From NCBI RefSeq assembly GCF_023856365.1, contig NW_026042412.1, positions 1 through 64,000 of the forward strand: DNA of 64,000 bases, given 5' to 3'. This stretch comes from Brienomyrus brachyistius (lineage: Eukaryota > Chordata > Actinopteri > Osteoglossiformes > Mormyridae). A program made the position numbers and the translations under genes. The notes beneath the pieces were generated by a model. It was given only the letters and a program-made list of their open reading frames with translations. It was not told the origin of the DNA and did not search any database. Positions 43,244 to 55,439 of the stretch are shown here, piece by piece (the first letter of the stretch is position 1; every line of letters begins with the position of its first letter).

Positions 43244-43368
43244 AAGAAATCAAAACCGAAATGCTAGGAATATGGACTTTAAGCCTTTTCTTTATGGGCG
43301 TCAATGGAGGGGAAAACGCTTGACGTAAGATGAAGTCCATATTCCTAGCATTTCGGTTTTGATTTCTT
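43244..43368. repeat. Perfect 36-bp inverted repeat with 53-nt spacer
   Basis: 43,244-43,279 (aagaaatcaaaaccgaaatg...) is the exact reverse complement of 43,333-43,368. The spacer is 43,280-43,332. I see no transposon termini or coding frame. Confidence 0.95.
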
Positions 43369-43497
43369 CCCTGGCATGGGTGACGGGTGCACCACGTTCC
43401 CAAAGCCACGTTAGCCTCGAGCGAACTGCCCGGAGAAACCGCTCACACCAGCGCTGCAACCCGATCTCCTCCCCTTTTAAACACACATTTCTATGGC

Positions 43498-43690
43498 GTT
43501 AAATTAGTGCCAAAAGTCGTGCGCATAAAAACAGAAAATCCATGCTCTCTACGCGCTCGCGATTGCACAGCACTCACTCACTCGCTCGCCGTTAAATTAG
43601 GGCCAAAAGTCGAACCACGCGCGTGCGTGTGCTCGAGTGCTGAAAACCCATCCCCTCTACGCGCTCGCGTCTGCACAGCACTCGCTCGCT
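43498..43690. repeat. Two tandem copies of a ~93-bp CpG-rich unit
   Basis: 'gttaaattag(t/g)gccaaaagtcg' starts copies at 43,498 and 43,591. Both contain 'ctctacgcgctcgcg' and 'tgcacagcactc'. The plus frame across them is compositional. Confidence 0.75.
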
Positions 43691-44224
43691 CGAATTTCCC
43701 GCTTCGTCTTACCGTATATAAAAGAATGGGCCAATGTACGGTAAATTGCATTGTGAATAAAATTTCTTAATACAACATCACAAAACCAATTTAATAAATT
43801 CAAATCCTGGGAAGAACGCTCCTCAGATATTAGTTCTCGGGTTAGTGTTAGCAGACTATAGGCGAAACCACCTTAAGTGCTATCTGTTAATGTTTATTAA
43901 ATTAGCATTAAAATGGAGAGGTTTATAATATCTTTTGTCCTTGTAGCTGCTAAATACACTCATTATTAAAGCCATAAAGTTGTCTGCCTACTACATTGGA
44001 ATCTCCACTGAGTAAGTGTTTTTGATGGATTTTATTTAACTTTATTATACTCTGGTCCTTAGATCTAATGTCATACTTCTTCACTTATATTGTTTGTGAA
44101 AAGGTTTACCACGGTCAAACAGAGCAGCCACTACATCATCATACATGAACAAGCACCTCACAAAACAAAAACATTTCATTTTCATAATTAAAACTTTTGA
44201 ATGGTAGGCCTAGTGTGTGGATCA

Positions 44225-45090
44225 GAGACAAGATCTTGACACCTCATTAACTATAATTTGTTCTGTGAACAGCTCAGATACCACCTTCTCGAAAGTCTTC
44301 TGCATAAAATAGAAATAGGATTCAGCGCGACTCCACTAAATTTGGATTACCTGGAGTTCCTTTGTCATCAGGAGCTGTATCTTCTGCAGGCCCTGTCTAA
44401 TCACATTGAAGTACCTCCTGCTATCACCCTGGCTTTGCAAGAGCTCTTTGACCTTGTGAGGGCACATCTGGAACGTCCAGCCCCATGTGTCACACAGGAA
44501 GTCGCTGCCACCAATAGACGACCCAAGATTTTGATTGAAGAACAATGTTTGAAAGAAATGCTCCATACTCAACTTCCTGTGCCTTGCATAGCCACACTGA
44601 TGGGTGTTTCAAGAAGAACAATCTTAAGAAGAATAAAAGAGTATGAGCTCTGTGTTAGGGAACTTGACAATTTGGTTTCTTCTGTCAAGAATGATCTACC
44701 AAATGCAGGCTACAGGATAGTCAATGCAGGCTGCAGTCAATGGGCTACAGGGTTCGGTGGAGAAGAGTTGCAGCCTCTATGCATAGGGTTGATTCCATGC
44801 GCATCATATAAAGGTTGTCAAGTCTTGGCTGTGTTGTACGCAGAATGTACCAGGGCCTTTGTCTCTAGTACACGTGGACACAAACCACAAGTTGATCCGG
44901 TTTGTATTACCAGCAAATTTATTTGGAGTAAACCCTGGGTGGATTGGTGTGAGGTGGTGGTGGGGCTTTGGAGAAGATTTCCTGCCGATCAACACTAGCA
45001 ACTTATATCTATCTGTCATGGAGGTCTCGGGACTCACAGATATTCAGAGACATGTGGATAGTTTACCAGTGGTTTTCAGCAGGAAATAGT
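44225..45090 (+). pseudogene. Integrase-core (DDE) domain gene remnant
   Basis: The frame at 44,258-44,998 has an N-terminal helical region (LDYLEFLCHQELYLLQALSN), then a helix-turn-helix block (LMGVSRRTILRRIKEYELCV) and NAGYRIVNAG. A different frame (44,859-45,089) then gives LVHVDTNHKLIR, the first catalytic Asp region of a family of fish integrase-core proteins derived from Ginger-like or retroviral-type integrases. Frameshifts near 44,730 and 44,850 and an early end near 45,000 make it a pseudogene. The remaining catalytic Asp and Glu are not found. Confidence 0.6.
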
Positions 45091-45099
45091 TATTACTAC

Positions 45100-46560
45100 A
45101 AATTGTCACCCCCCCCCCCGCCCCCCACAGAAACTGGATCTGGCTATAGTGGGAAAATCTTTTTTTTTTTTTTATTTGTGAGAACTTGAAAGCAAAACAA
45201 AACTTGGAAAAAATATATGCTCATTCACCAATTTTCTAATCTGGGGTCTAAAGTGGTCAGGCTTGCAAGTGTATTTGGTTATTTGTCTATCCTAGCCTGT
45301 TGCAGTGTATATTTCCTGTATATTTTGCATGTAAAAAATGTTGTTTGTTATGTCAGTGCTTAATATTATCATGTAGTCTTCATGAACTTTCTTCATCTTG
45401 GCCAGGGACTGCATTTGAAAAGTAGCCACTTGACTAAAATTGGCACATTTTCAGAAATGCCAGCAACAATACTGATAATGAACACCCCTCTAACTGACTC
45501 TCAGTTGGTTTAGAAAAAAGACTTTTAAGAGAAAAGAAAGCCTTCCTTTGGTTTTGCATTTTTCTCTTTTTTGTTGGCTGTGCACAATATATTAGAAGAA
45601 TACCTTACAATTATATTAGTTAAGAAATAACAGATTGCGTATATACAATATTAAGGTGATAACAACAACCCTCACTGTCTCTAGGTGCTGCTTCAGACAG
45701 GGCATTCTGCAGCAGGGACACCACCCGTCGTGCAGCATCCAGCAAATCTCCCTATCACAACAGCCCACATAACAGAATAACATTAGTGTATGATTCAGTA
45801 GGGCTAGTCCAGGTCTGGAAAGTAGTTGGGCCAGATTTTTAAACCAAGAAATTTAGCTGGGCCAGACATTTTCAGCGGCCCAGTAAGCAACAGGTAATGG
45901 CATTTTAAACAAACACAAATCAAGGTACATTATTTTAAAAAACTACAACTGAACAGAATCTGAGAGCAATATTTTTTTTCACTTCTGAAATGAGAAAAAT
46001 ATTTTGGTCGTATCTGACCTAGACGCATCCCAAAGAAAAAAAATGCCTATTAGATGGTAAACAGACATAAAGAAAAAGGGAAAAATCGTCTATAATCATC
46101 ATCCGCTTATACTGTGGTGATCCATTTCACCCACACAGGCATGATCACCATTAGCGGTTTTCACATTATTGTCGAGGTGACTATTCACTTTACCTCTGCT
46201 TTCTCCGACATCTTCCTGATTCTGCCGCCAACAAGGGGCTCATAGGGTGGAGACTGAGGGTGTTAAACAGACCAATCTTTTGTCACTGAATGCAACAAAT
46301 AATGTATTTATCTGTCAAAAGTCCAGCACCAGGAAAAGCAACAGAGTGACAGTAGAAACTGTAATAATAATGGAAGTGCGCCGCCCTACAGGGAAGGAGG
46401 AGTGATGGGAGTCCCGGTGGTGGCTAAGCGCGCGTGGGGAGAGGCGTCGTACTGTGAGGCTTCATGAACTTCCGATGGGGCAGTGCTGTCATACAGCGGG
46501 GAGCCTGAGAGGGGCACTGTGGCCGGGTGCGAGAGCCCTGGGTAATGAGTTGTAGAGCTG
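45100..46560. other. No gene recognised
   Basis: Contains a C run (45,108-45,127) and T run (about 45,160-45,174), then AT-rich sequence. No domain in the frames at 46,386-46,722, which lie partly in the LTR-like repeat. Confidence 0.45.
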
Positions 46561-46565
46561 CGCAG

Positions 46566-46842
46566 TGTCACGATCGGGTACAAGCAGGCAGGCGATCGTG
46601 CGGGCAAGGCGTGCAAGGAGCAAGCGGACAGGCAAAAACGGGAGTTTAATTAGGAAGCGCGGACGGGGAAACATCTCACGCATACAAACATCAATGACAG
46701 ACACTGGACTCAGGTAAGACACGGACTGAAATACACAGGACTGAGCAAATTAACTAGATACAGCTGGGTACAAATCGGGAGAAAACACGTGGGTAATCAG
46801 GGGGCGTGGCACACAGGAGGAGCGGACGAGCCGGGCATGACA
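46566..46842 (-). mobile_element. Solo LTR-like element, complete, 5-bp target duplication
   Basis: 277 bp, TGTCACGATCG to GGGCATGACA, flanked by CGCAG at 46,561-46,565 and 46,843-46,847. TG...CA ends and a 5-bp duplication are the solo-LTR pattern. On the minus strand a late AATTAAA may be the polyadenylation signal. This copy defines the family boundaries. Confidence 0.75.
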
Positions 46843-46847
46843 CGCAG

Positions 46848-48852
46848 GAACTGAGAGCCCAAGCTGTTGGACATTCCACTGGACTAGGAGACTGGGGTGA
46901 GTGAGGAGGAGCTCATTGACCACAAACTGGGATACTGGCTGTGTGTGAGCAATGGGGTGGAGATTAAGGAAAGACGTTAAATCAGCATGCAGTGTTGCCT
47001 GGAAACAACAACAAATATACTAGTGTCACTGTACTAAAACAATATCAAAATAATGCCTATTTTTTATTCATTTTACTTGTAGAGTGCAAAGTACAAAGGA
47101 AAACAAAGAGTAACTATGGCGAAATAAATCAAAGCATGTCCCAGAATGATGGGCCTGAATGGATCAGGACAGAAGAAGGCGAAAGTCCTGTTAACGAGGT
47201 GAGACGATGCAGACACAGGCCAGGATGTGGGTATAGGCGAGAACAAGAGGGAAGACGGGGGCCCGAGACTCAGCATGGGGACAGGTGGGGGAGGGGAGGC
47301 ACGGGCTCACCTGGAGCTGCTCCCGGAGGTGCCGCTATGACTCATGGGTAACATGCCGGAATGGGACGGCACCTGTAGGCTGGACCAGTTGTCATGGGAG
47401 GGCAACATGGACAGACAGGTAGACGAGCTGTCTGAATAAGCAGCTGCAAGTATAAAACAATAAATGAAGCAGGTATGTGGTGGGCAGTGTTACAGCGTCC
47501 TTAATATGGTCAATACAGAAAAGGCATGTTATCATGTTATGTATATACTGCCTCCAGTTACTTAATGCCTAACTTTAATACATTGATTGATTTGTTCACT
47601 GCTGCAGCCTGTGTCAACTTTCCTTTCAGACAGATGTAAAGTCCATTCTGTTTTTGTTCTGTGTAGTTTTTTTTGAACAGCATATGGCTGAATTCTGTTA
47701 AACCTCAGACTGAAGAAAATTGTGTTAATTGAAAAGCAAATATCAAAAACTCAGTCTGCAGGAATGTTTTTCTAAATATTTCTGTGGACTTTTGGAAATT
47801 TCACGAAATTCCATTGCTCCATTACATAAACACTGAGTGAGATTTCATTCCCATTACTGCAACGTATGAAGAGGATTATGACTTATTACTTTAGGTTATC
47901 GGACTGAGTGAGTTTTGGAAATTTGCTCTTCGATAACTGAAGCAGTGCTGTGAATGCAGAGGTTATATGCGTCGCATATCAACAGAACTGTATGTTTATG
48001 TCTTGTCTTAATTATTTTGATTAAATGTCTAACTATTCCCAATATGTGTGAACATACTTGGCCAAATAAAGCTGATTCTGATTCAGTCAGAGGGTAATCG
48101 TCGGTGTGCTGTACTATCGTGGTGACCCACACAGAGAGCTTAGGACCATGATTTCAGTGTGTGCTTGTGTGAGGGGACAGGCAGGGCGGCGGCTCACTGG
48201 GTGATGCACTCCTGTGGGTATAGGGGCTGGGATAGGGGGCGGAGCAGTTACTCCTCAAGGAGGAGTAACAGTCACAGCCGTGGGGGGAGGAGAGGGAGAG
48301 GGTGCTCCCAAACTGGGGGTGTGGGTTTGATGAAGAGCAGAGAGACCCTGAGCCTGGGATGAACCAGCTGCCTACTGAAACGAAAGCGGATAAAGACAGA
48401 AACTAGAACCTCAAACTAAACAACACAAACAACAATATCAAGTTATATTCAATCATTAAACCGTTATATATTTAATCTAAACAATAGTAATAAATATCGT
48501 TCCGATTCAAAATATCATTTACGGGTGAATCTTATGACTTGCATTGGGAAACAGGAAACGGGCCAAGCTGCAGGGCCAGTTCAAAGGCATAGTGCGAGGC
48601 GCCCAGAAAGGGGGCGAGGTCTGGGCGGAGTCAGCTAAAGAAGAAAAAGGCCTGACCTTTTTCTGGATGCTGTGGACTGTGTTTGTGTGTGAGCTGCAGC
48701 TGCATGTTCCTTACATTTTTTTTATTAACACCAGCACCGTGAGGTTTGGCCTGGACTGGGTCCTGTCCTGCACGGTTGAAGACATGTTGACTGATGGTCA
48801 GCCCGTGTTCTGTTGGATCCCACAGAAAGGAAATGGGAATCCCGTTTGGATC
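46848..48852. other. No gene recognised
   Basis: The frame at 46,992-47,351 is basic and glycine-rich without a domain. 'aataaagctgattctgattc' near 48,065 resembles a LINE 3' tail. The 105-codon frame at 48,544-48,861 (LTFFWMLWTVFVCELQLHV, VLSCTVEDMLTDGQPVFCWI) is hydrophobic and unrecognised; it stops at the edge of the inverted duplication. Confidence 0.4.
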
Positions 48853-49617
48853 GGATGCTGACAGTTGAAAAAAAACTCATGTCTGTGTGTTATGAAAGAA
48901 TATCAATAAATGTTTCCGAAAGGGGATGACTCATTTGGTAATTATTTACGGCTTATGTTATGGCTGAGAAATTTACAGTCTTTACTAAAGTCTGACTTCT
49001 TTCGAGTCACCTTTAATATAGATTGGACACTCTCTATGCTATGTACAATACTTATATAGATGGTACATGTTTACTTGCTTGCACAGATGGTTGATTAGGT
49101 AATTAGTGTAAGTGTGTGTGTGTGTGTGTGTGTGTCCAATCGCATGTATGTCCAAGGTCCATAGTAAGTAATATACACTGATCAAGAGATGCCTGAAAGT
49201 GGATGAAAGAGGACATTAGTGGGTGTATCACTTAGTGTAACGGGTGCAGGAAAATGAGCAGGACTGCAAGCCATATAATGACCCACTGTCCTTATCTAGC
49301 TCTTAATACAGTATGCATACAGTGATGTATCTACAATGGACAGCTACTATAAGCAGATAGCACAGTACAGGTGCTTAATCTGTATGCTATTTCCATCCAT
49401 CCATTGTCCAAACCGCTTATCCTACTGGGTCACAGGGGGTCCGGAGTCTATCCCGGAATCAATGGGCACGAGGCAGGGAAGAACCCAGGATGGGGGGCCA
49501 GCCCATCACAGCTCACACTCACACACCATTCACTCACACATGCACACCTACGGGCAATTTAGCTACTCCAATTAGCCTCAGCATGTTTTTGGACTGTGGG
49601 GGGAAACCGGAGGAAAC
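48853..49617 (+). repeat. Left arm of a 0.76-kb inverted duplication
   Basis: From 'ggatgctgacagttg' inward, this arm matches the reverse complement of 50,745-51,503. It includes a (TG)n run (about 49,111-49,134) and a SINE at the same insertion site as in the right arm. Confidence 0.85.
49395..49617 (-). mobile_element. SINE copy in the left arm, 5'-truncated
   Basis: GGAT tail and core only. It is joined to 'gctattt', the same junction (reversed) as the SINE at 50,976. The head is lost at the arm boundary. Confidence 0.8.
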
Positions 49618-50627
49618 TAGCAGCTTTGTGTGGTAATTGTTTGTATTAAAAATACATTGGATCAAGTCAAATTATTTTTATGAAGAATTAACATCTAAAA
49701 GCTGCTAGTAGACCGTGGGAAAATAATTTTTCTATTTTCTTGCTGCCATCTCGTGGCCAAAAGTAGGTATTGCAATTTCCATCATATGTAAGAGGGCCTG
49801 CCCATCAGAGTAATGTACATCCTGTGACATGTATTGACTATCAAGACAAACTGAAACACGGTGTATTAGGCTGTCAATGAGTACTGGACTAGGGTGAAAA
49901 ACTGCCTGATAATCTACCTATTAACTAGAAGAGTACAAACTGGAGACGGATCCCCTAATACAGAGGGATTAACGTCTGTGCCACATCCAGAACCATTCAG
50001 TGTAGGAGTCTGGTGGTTCTACTGGATACTGACAAGTACCCAGCCCCTTTGTTCCCTCTGATAATCATCAGTCCTCCTCTGAATGCCTTCACCACTCTAT
50101 TCCTGAATAGGTACACATTTAAATATGCTAGCAAGATCAAGGTATTGGGATAACTGTTAGGTTCGCTGTTAAGAGAGTTGCAGTGAAAACCATCATACAC
50201 AGTGGCCCTTTCTGGATAAGATTACCTCCCTCTGATCTAACAGGTCAAGATCAAAGCAAGGTGCATTGCAATGTCTGACACCCAGCACACTACAGCATAT
50301 AAAATACAGGTATCCATCGCCTTCCGCATTTGGAACCAGGACCACTTGTTGCAAGTCAATTTGGGCGTATCTCAAGTTATACGAGAGAGGCAAGACATTA
50401 AGGACAGTATACACAGTACTGAAATAATAATGTACATATTAAACCACAGCACTTAATAAACAGATACTGCACTTACATTTCACAAAAAAAAAATAAAGCA
50501 CAGATTGCACTAAGAAATCAAAAGATGCATGTGCTAGCAAACAGTGGGAGCTGAGGAAGAAGCAGTGGTGAAATACTTTATTGTACAGTACAGTAAGTTT
50601 CTTTTTATAGAATGAAATAGCATACAG
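49618..50627. other. Spacer of the inverted duplication, no gene recognised
   Basis: Short frames only; no domain. This is about 1 kb of unique-looking AT-rich DNA between the arms. Confidence 0.5.
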
Positions 50628-50976
50628 GGGGCGGCATGGTGGTGCAGTGGTTAGCACTGTTGCCTCACACCTCTGGGACCCGGGTTCGAGTCTCTGCCTG
50701 GGTCACATGGGTGTGGAGTTTGCATGTTCTCCCCATGTCGTCGTGGGGTTTCCTCCCGCAGTCCAAGAATATGCTGAGAATATGCTGAGGCTAACTGGAG
50801 TTACTAAATTGCCCGTAGGTATGCATGTATGAGTGAATAGTGTGTGAGTGTGCCCTGTGATGGGCTGGCTCCCCATCCTGGGTTGTTCCCTGCCTCGTGC
50901 CCATTGCTTCCGGGATAGGCTCCAGACCCCCCACGACCCAGTAGGATAAGCGGTTTGGACAATGGATGGATGGATG
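50628..50976 (+). mobile_element. Full-length tRNA-derived SINE with 14-bp target duplication
   Basis: The head 'ggtggtgcagtggttagca' (A box) and 'gggttcgagtctc' (B box) are tRNA-like. The core 'gcccgtaggtatgcatg' and a GGAT tail follow. GAAATAGCATACAG flanks both sides (50,614-50,627 and 50,977-50,990). This is the reference copy for the family in this window. Confidence 0.9.
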
Positions 50977-51503
50977 GAAATAGCATACAGATCTTATAAG
51001 CACCTGTACTGTGCTATCTGCTCATAGTAGCTGTCCATTGTAGATACATCACTGTATGCATACTGTATTAAGAGCTAGACAAGGGTCATTATATGGCTTG
51101 CAGTCCTGCTCATTTTCCTGCACGCGTTACACTAAGTGATACACCCACTAATGTCCTCTTTTATCCACTTTCGGGCATCTCTTGATCAGTGTATATTATT
51201 TACTATGGACCTTGGACATACATGCGATTGAACGCACACACACACTTACACTAATTACCTAATCATCCATCTGTGCAAGCAGGTAAACATTTACCATCTA
51301 TGTAAGTATTGCACATTGCATAGAGAGTGTCCAATCTATATTAAAGGTGACTCAAAAGAAGTCAGACTTCAGTAAAGACTGTAAATTGGCAGCCATAACA
51401 TAAGCCGTAAATAATTACCAAATGAGTCATCCCCTTTCGGAAACATTTATTGATATTCTTTCATAACACACAGACATGAGTTTTTTTTCAACTGTCAGCA
51501 TCC
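50745..51503 (-). repeat. Right arm of the inverted duplication
   Basis: Reverse complement of 48,853-49,617, with small indels such as a much shorter CA run. Confidence 0.85.
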
Positions 51504-51590
51504 TTCTCGATTGTCAGAAGCTCTGCGCTAGAGGGAGGTTTACTGGTCTTATACTCTTCTGGCACCTTGTGTGATTCCTGACTTGGGACA

Positions 51591-51850
51591 TCAGTTTGGC
51601 TCCTTCTGTATGTGGTTTACATTGTATTTGTTCTTTAAAGTTGCCCCTTCAGAATTAGACAGTGTAACCAGCTTGCCACATATTGCCTGGATGACATAAG
51701 GTCCGGTAAAATCCGGTTCCGTTCTTCCTCCTTTCCGTCCCCGCTTCCTCATGTTGAACAGAAGCGCCTCATCTCCAACATGATAAACTGTGTTTTGGTA
51801 CCTCTTTTGTATTCGTTTACCACATGCCTGCTTCTGTTTTTCCTGTGACT
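51591..51850 (-). pseudogene. Gypsy-type integrase C-terminal remnant
   Basis: Minus-strand YHVGDEALLFNMRKRGRKGG, RTEPDFTGPYVIQAI and CGKLVTLSNSEG fit the Ty3/gypsy integrase C-terminal domain (GPY/F motif). It ends at a TGA (51,593-51,591). Confidence 0.65.
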
Positions 51851-52462
51851 AGGAGATGTTTTCAGCTGTTGTTGCTTATTGTCTCAACTACTTTATTTTT
51901 TTCATCAAAAAACGTGCCGTAGCTTTTCTCATCGGGAAGAATAATTGTGGAAAGCTGAAGTGGAAAAACATTCATAGCAAATTATTATTATTCACAGATC
52001 ATTATAAAGAGTCATTTTCTAAAAGCATTAAGAACAATGTAATTTGCTGTTTCAAGATATGTTTTTAAATAACTACTTGTCAGTCATAAGAAACTCTTCA
52101 ACACACATGATCCGATCTTGCCACAAATCATTTTTAATCTCACTTTTGTTGCCAGCAGTTCAGACATTAATGGCTGTGTGTTGAGTTATTTTGAGGGGAC
52201 ATCAAATTTACACCATTATACAAGCTGTACACTGATTACTTTACATTCTATCAGAGTTTCATATCTTTAACGTTGTCCCTTGAAAAGATATAATAAAATA
52301 TTTACAAAAATGTGTGGGGTGTACTCACTTTTGTGAGATACTGTATATTAAGGGATTGATTGTCAATAATATCAGTAATTCCTGATGTAATGTTAAAAGA
52401 ATAGAGCCTGTCTCACACAGTTCTAAAACAACCTCAAAAACAGACTTACCATTTTATGTCAT

Positions 52463-52580
52463 CATTCGTTTTCTCATCCAGGCCATTGGTTTGGGGATGA
52501 TATGCAGCAGTGATCAACGGCAGAACAGGGGCTCTGAACGCAGTATGGATTAAAAAGGAATTAACCATCTCTCTCAATAT
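52463..52580 (-). pseudogene. Gypsy-type integrase core remnant
   Basis: Minus-strand ITAAYHPQTNGLDEKTND contains the catalytic Glu region (YHPQTNGL-E-xxN). It is upstream, in minus orientation, of the C-terminal piece at 51.6-51.85 kb; about 600 bp of unrelated DNA separates them. Confidence 0.6.
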
Positions 52581-52589
52581 AAAATTAGG

Positions 52590-53587
52590 ATCATTTATTC
52601 TCTACAGAGGCCCCCATAGAATAGTGCATCCATCCCCTCACTCATGTTTAGACAGACGTAAGGCAACAGGCCAATGACATTCAGAACAGCAACAACATCA
52701 ACAATTGTACAGCTAGTTTTAAAATTTAATAAAAAAGACAAACCAATTAGGTAATATTAATGAAATTATTAAAATGTGCAGATTAATAGTCAGAAATAAT
52801 TTGCGATTTTAAGAGCGGAAAGGATACATTAAAACTCAATTACATTTATCCCTTAATAATATAAAAAGGTTTTTGAATTTTACATCATGATAAATGCGAA
52901 CTATATGTGATTACTAATTACTGTTGACTAATTTCCTGTCTGGACGTTTCCCTCCTCATTGTTAAAAGTCATTATATGTCTGGGTGCCAGTCAGTGGAAG
53001 CACACAGACATGTTGGCCAGCTGTCATATTCATTCAGCACCAGCCCATCAAGTAGAGAATTCAGCACCACGGACAGTGACCTGTGTTACAATGACATCAG
53101 GTCATTGGCTCTAAATATTTTTCTAGAAATAACTAAATGGCTCTATTGTAGAAATTTCCAGCCAGAGTCTTGTGGTGCGTTCGTTTTTCTCTCGGAACTT
53201 GGAAATTCCAAATTGGGTGACATCACATCCAACAATCTCCCGTTCAAGCTAGCACAACTCGGAACAAACATGGCTGCCTCCATGAATACGCTGCTGTGTT
53301 GTTGCTTTATATTTTAGCAGTTATGGAGTAAGATTATTATTTCAGACAAATAAACAAGAAACAGGAACTAGTCAAACCACATTAAAAGCTTTATAAAGTA
53401 TTTTAGTACATTCATAGCGATATTCTTTTTTCGAGAGGCAAACAAACTACAAACAAACCAAAAACACTAACAAGTCTGGTAAAAATCTGATATTGCATGT
53501 TAGGATACTGTTTACGGTCACAATATGGTATTCTCTAAATCGAACACGTGCAATTACATTAATAATTACTAATAATTATAAATAATA
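52590..53587. other. No gene recognised
   Basis: AT-rich. The frame at 52,976-53,317 has no domain. 'ggtgcgttcg' and 'ctcggaacttgg' (about 53,175-53,205) and 'aactcggacaag' (about 54,053) may be ends of one DNA element with a SINE inside, but I cannot define it. Confidence 0.35.
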
Positions 53588-53599
53588 ATAATAATAAAT

Positions 53600-53955
53600 G
53601 GGCGGTATGGTCGTGCACTGGTTAGCACTGTTGCCTCACACCTCTGGGACCCAGGTTCAAATCTCCGCCTGGGTCACATGTGTGTGGAGTTTGCATGTTC
53701 TCCCCATGTCGTCGTGGGGTTTCCTCCGGGTACTCCGGTTCCCCCCCACAGTCCAAAAACATGCTGAGGCTAATTGGACTTGCTAAATTGCCCGTAGGAA
53801 TGCATGTGAGAGTGCATGGTGTGTGTGAGTGTGCCCTGCGATGGGCTGGCCCCCCATCCTGGGTTGTTCCCAGCCTCGTGCCCATTGCTTCCGGGATAGG
53901 CTCCGGACCCCCCGTGACCCAGTAGGATAAGCAGTTTGGAAAATGGATGGATGGG
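53600..53955 (+). mobile_element. Full-length SINE with 12-bp target duplication
   Basis: Head 'ggttagcactgttgcctcac', core and GGAT tail as in the 50.6-kb copy. ATAATAATAAAT flanks it at 53,588-53,599 and 53,956-53,967; being AT-rich, the duplication is less decisive here. Confidence 0.85.
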
Positions 53956-53969
53956 ATAATAATAAATTT

Positions 53970-54830
53970 AACAAAATAAACATTTTTAAGGATTTGTAAA
54001 ATAGAATTAATGTTGAGTGTGTAAGCCGCCATGTTGAAATTACGTCACAGGGGCAACTCGGACAAGAAGATTCTGTCAGACATTAACGTCATAAAAGAGG
54101 CGTTTCTAATGGGAAGTGATGTTTTTCGTGACGTTTTTGTCCGAGTTGGAGTGAAATAATCAAACGCAGCATGTGTTCCTATTTGAAGAGAATATTCTAT
54201 TTTTATTCTAAGGAACTACAGAAAATCAGCTCTGCATGTGATCTCCCCTTTACTGCTCGAGCAGGGCACACGCACATCAACAAGTGTCAAGGCAGCAAGT
54301 GCATGCAAACAACTTCTCAGGACGGTTACAGTATAGGACCTTCAGAAAGAGCCAGACTGCGGCGTCATTCAGAGATTCCATTGTCTAAGGCTTGCACTAA
54401 AACATTACAGCATATTTAAACAAAGTAGCATGGCACCTGTGTCAGAATCCCTCCCTGCCTTGTTCTGTTCTCTCTTTGTTGTCCCCATTTAGCCAGCACA
54501 TGTCACTGGCCATCCTGACTCCTCTTTTGATTGTGGGTTTTAAGGATATCAGTGGGTCTGTGTTTTCATAATTGTCCCCCAGGCCACCATGCTGCTCAGC
54601 CCTTGATTCCAACTACAGTTGCAATCAGGTGGTTCTCAATCTACTAGGACTGTATAACAGGATTGGCCACCTGTTCTACCTTTACTCGTTCAGCCGCATT
54701 CATGAGTCTGGCCTATAGGTTATTCAAATTTTGTCCTGCCAAATTTACCGGACAGGAGGTGGACACTGCAAATGAATGTGTGAATACTCCAATACCTACA
54801 TCTTTACAAGTTACCTGAAGTGGTTTGGTA
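53970..54830. other. No gene recognised
   Basis: Short frames only (for example 54,171-54,419), without a domain. Confidence 0.45.
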
Positions 54831-54849
54831 AATGATTGTGAGGTTGGAA

Positions 54850-55330
54850 GTCCTTCTTGATGTCTGTTTGCAGCTCATCCACCAGCAACTGCACGAGTTG
54901 TCGCTCCCAGAGGGAATCCCACTCTCGGTCCGCTGGAGGGTCCATCTCACTGTAGCTGGAGTATGTTTCCATCAGTCACTTGGCGTGGGGCTCACAGAAT
55001 TTACCAGGCTCCTGTTTAATCTGACGCACCTTAGTCCAGTCCATGCATCTGGGGAACTTCTCTGAAAATCTCTGGCAGATTCTTTGCAGCTATACTTGAT
55101 ATTGGGTACTTGCCGCAACTAAGTAATGGGTTGTTGAATCAAAGTCCCGTTCCATGTCAAAAATAACCCCATTTTAGGGTTTTGTTAAACAACTGGTCTA
55201 ATTTGGATGCAGAGGTTCTGCACGGAAGGCCCAGTCTCTGAAGGGCTGTGGCATAGCGAGGCCTGTTCTGCCTGGAATCCGGCAGGTCACTGGCAACATC
55301 CCCCAACTCCTTCATCTATAAGGTCGGGAA
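54850..55330 (-). pseudogene. Retroelement gag-like remnant related to 19,837-20,056
   Basis: Minus-strand blocks match the plus-strand piece at 19.8-20.05 kb: a D(V/I)ASDLxDxRQNRP block near 55,290, IKQEPGKFCE near 55,010 and a (E/G)MD-x-x-x-DRE block near 54,940. It is interrupted by non-matching DNA and stops. Confidence 0.4.
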
Positions 55331-55439
55331 ACCAGAACGTTTACTCCCCCTTATGGATAAGGACATACCAACGTTGGGGCAACTCCTGCTGCCTGAGTCT
55401 TCAACCAAGTCCAAAACAAAAGTATACAATGTTAGGAAG

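Noticed and set aside
43387..43770. 127-codon plus-strand frame
   Set aside because: It runs through two CpG-rich tandem repeats and has no domain.
48544..48861. 105-codon hydrophobic frame as a membrane protein gene
   Set aside because: Not recognised, no splice or start support, and it ends at a duplication boundary; kept only as a note in the gap description.
50628..50720. tRNA gene
   Set aside because: The A and B boxes belong to a SINE head; it does not fold as a full cloverleaf and is part of a repeated family with target duplications.
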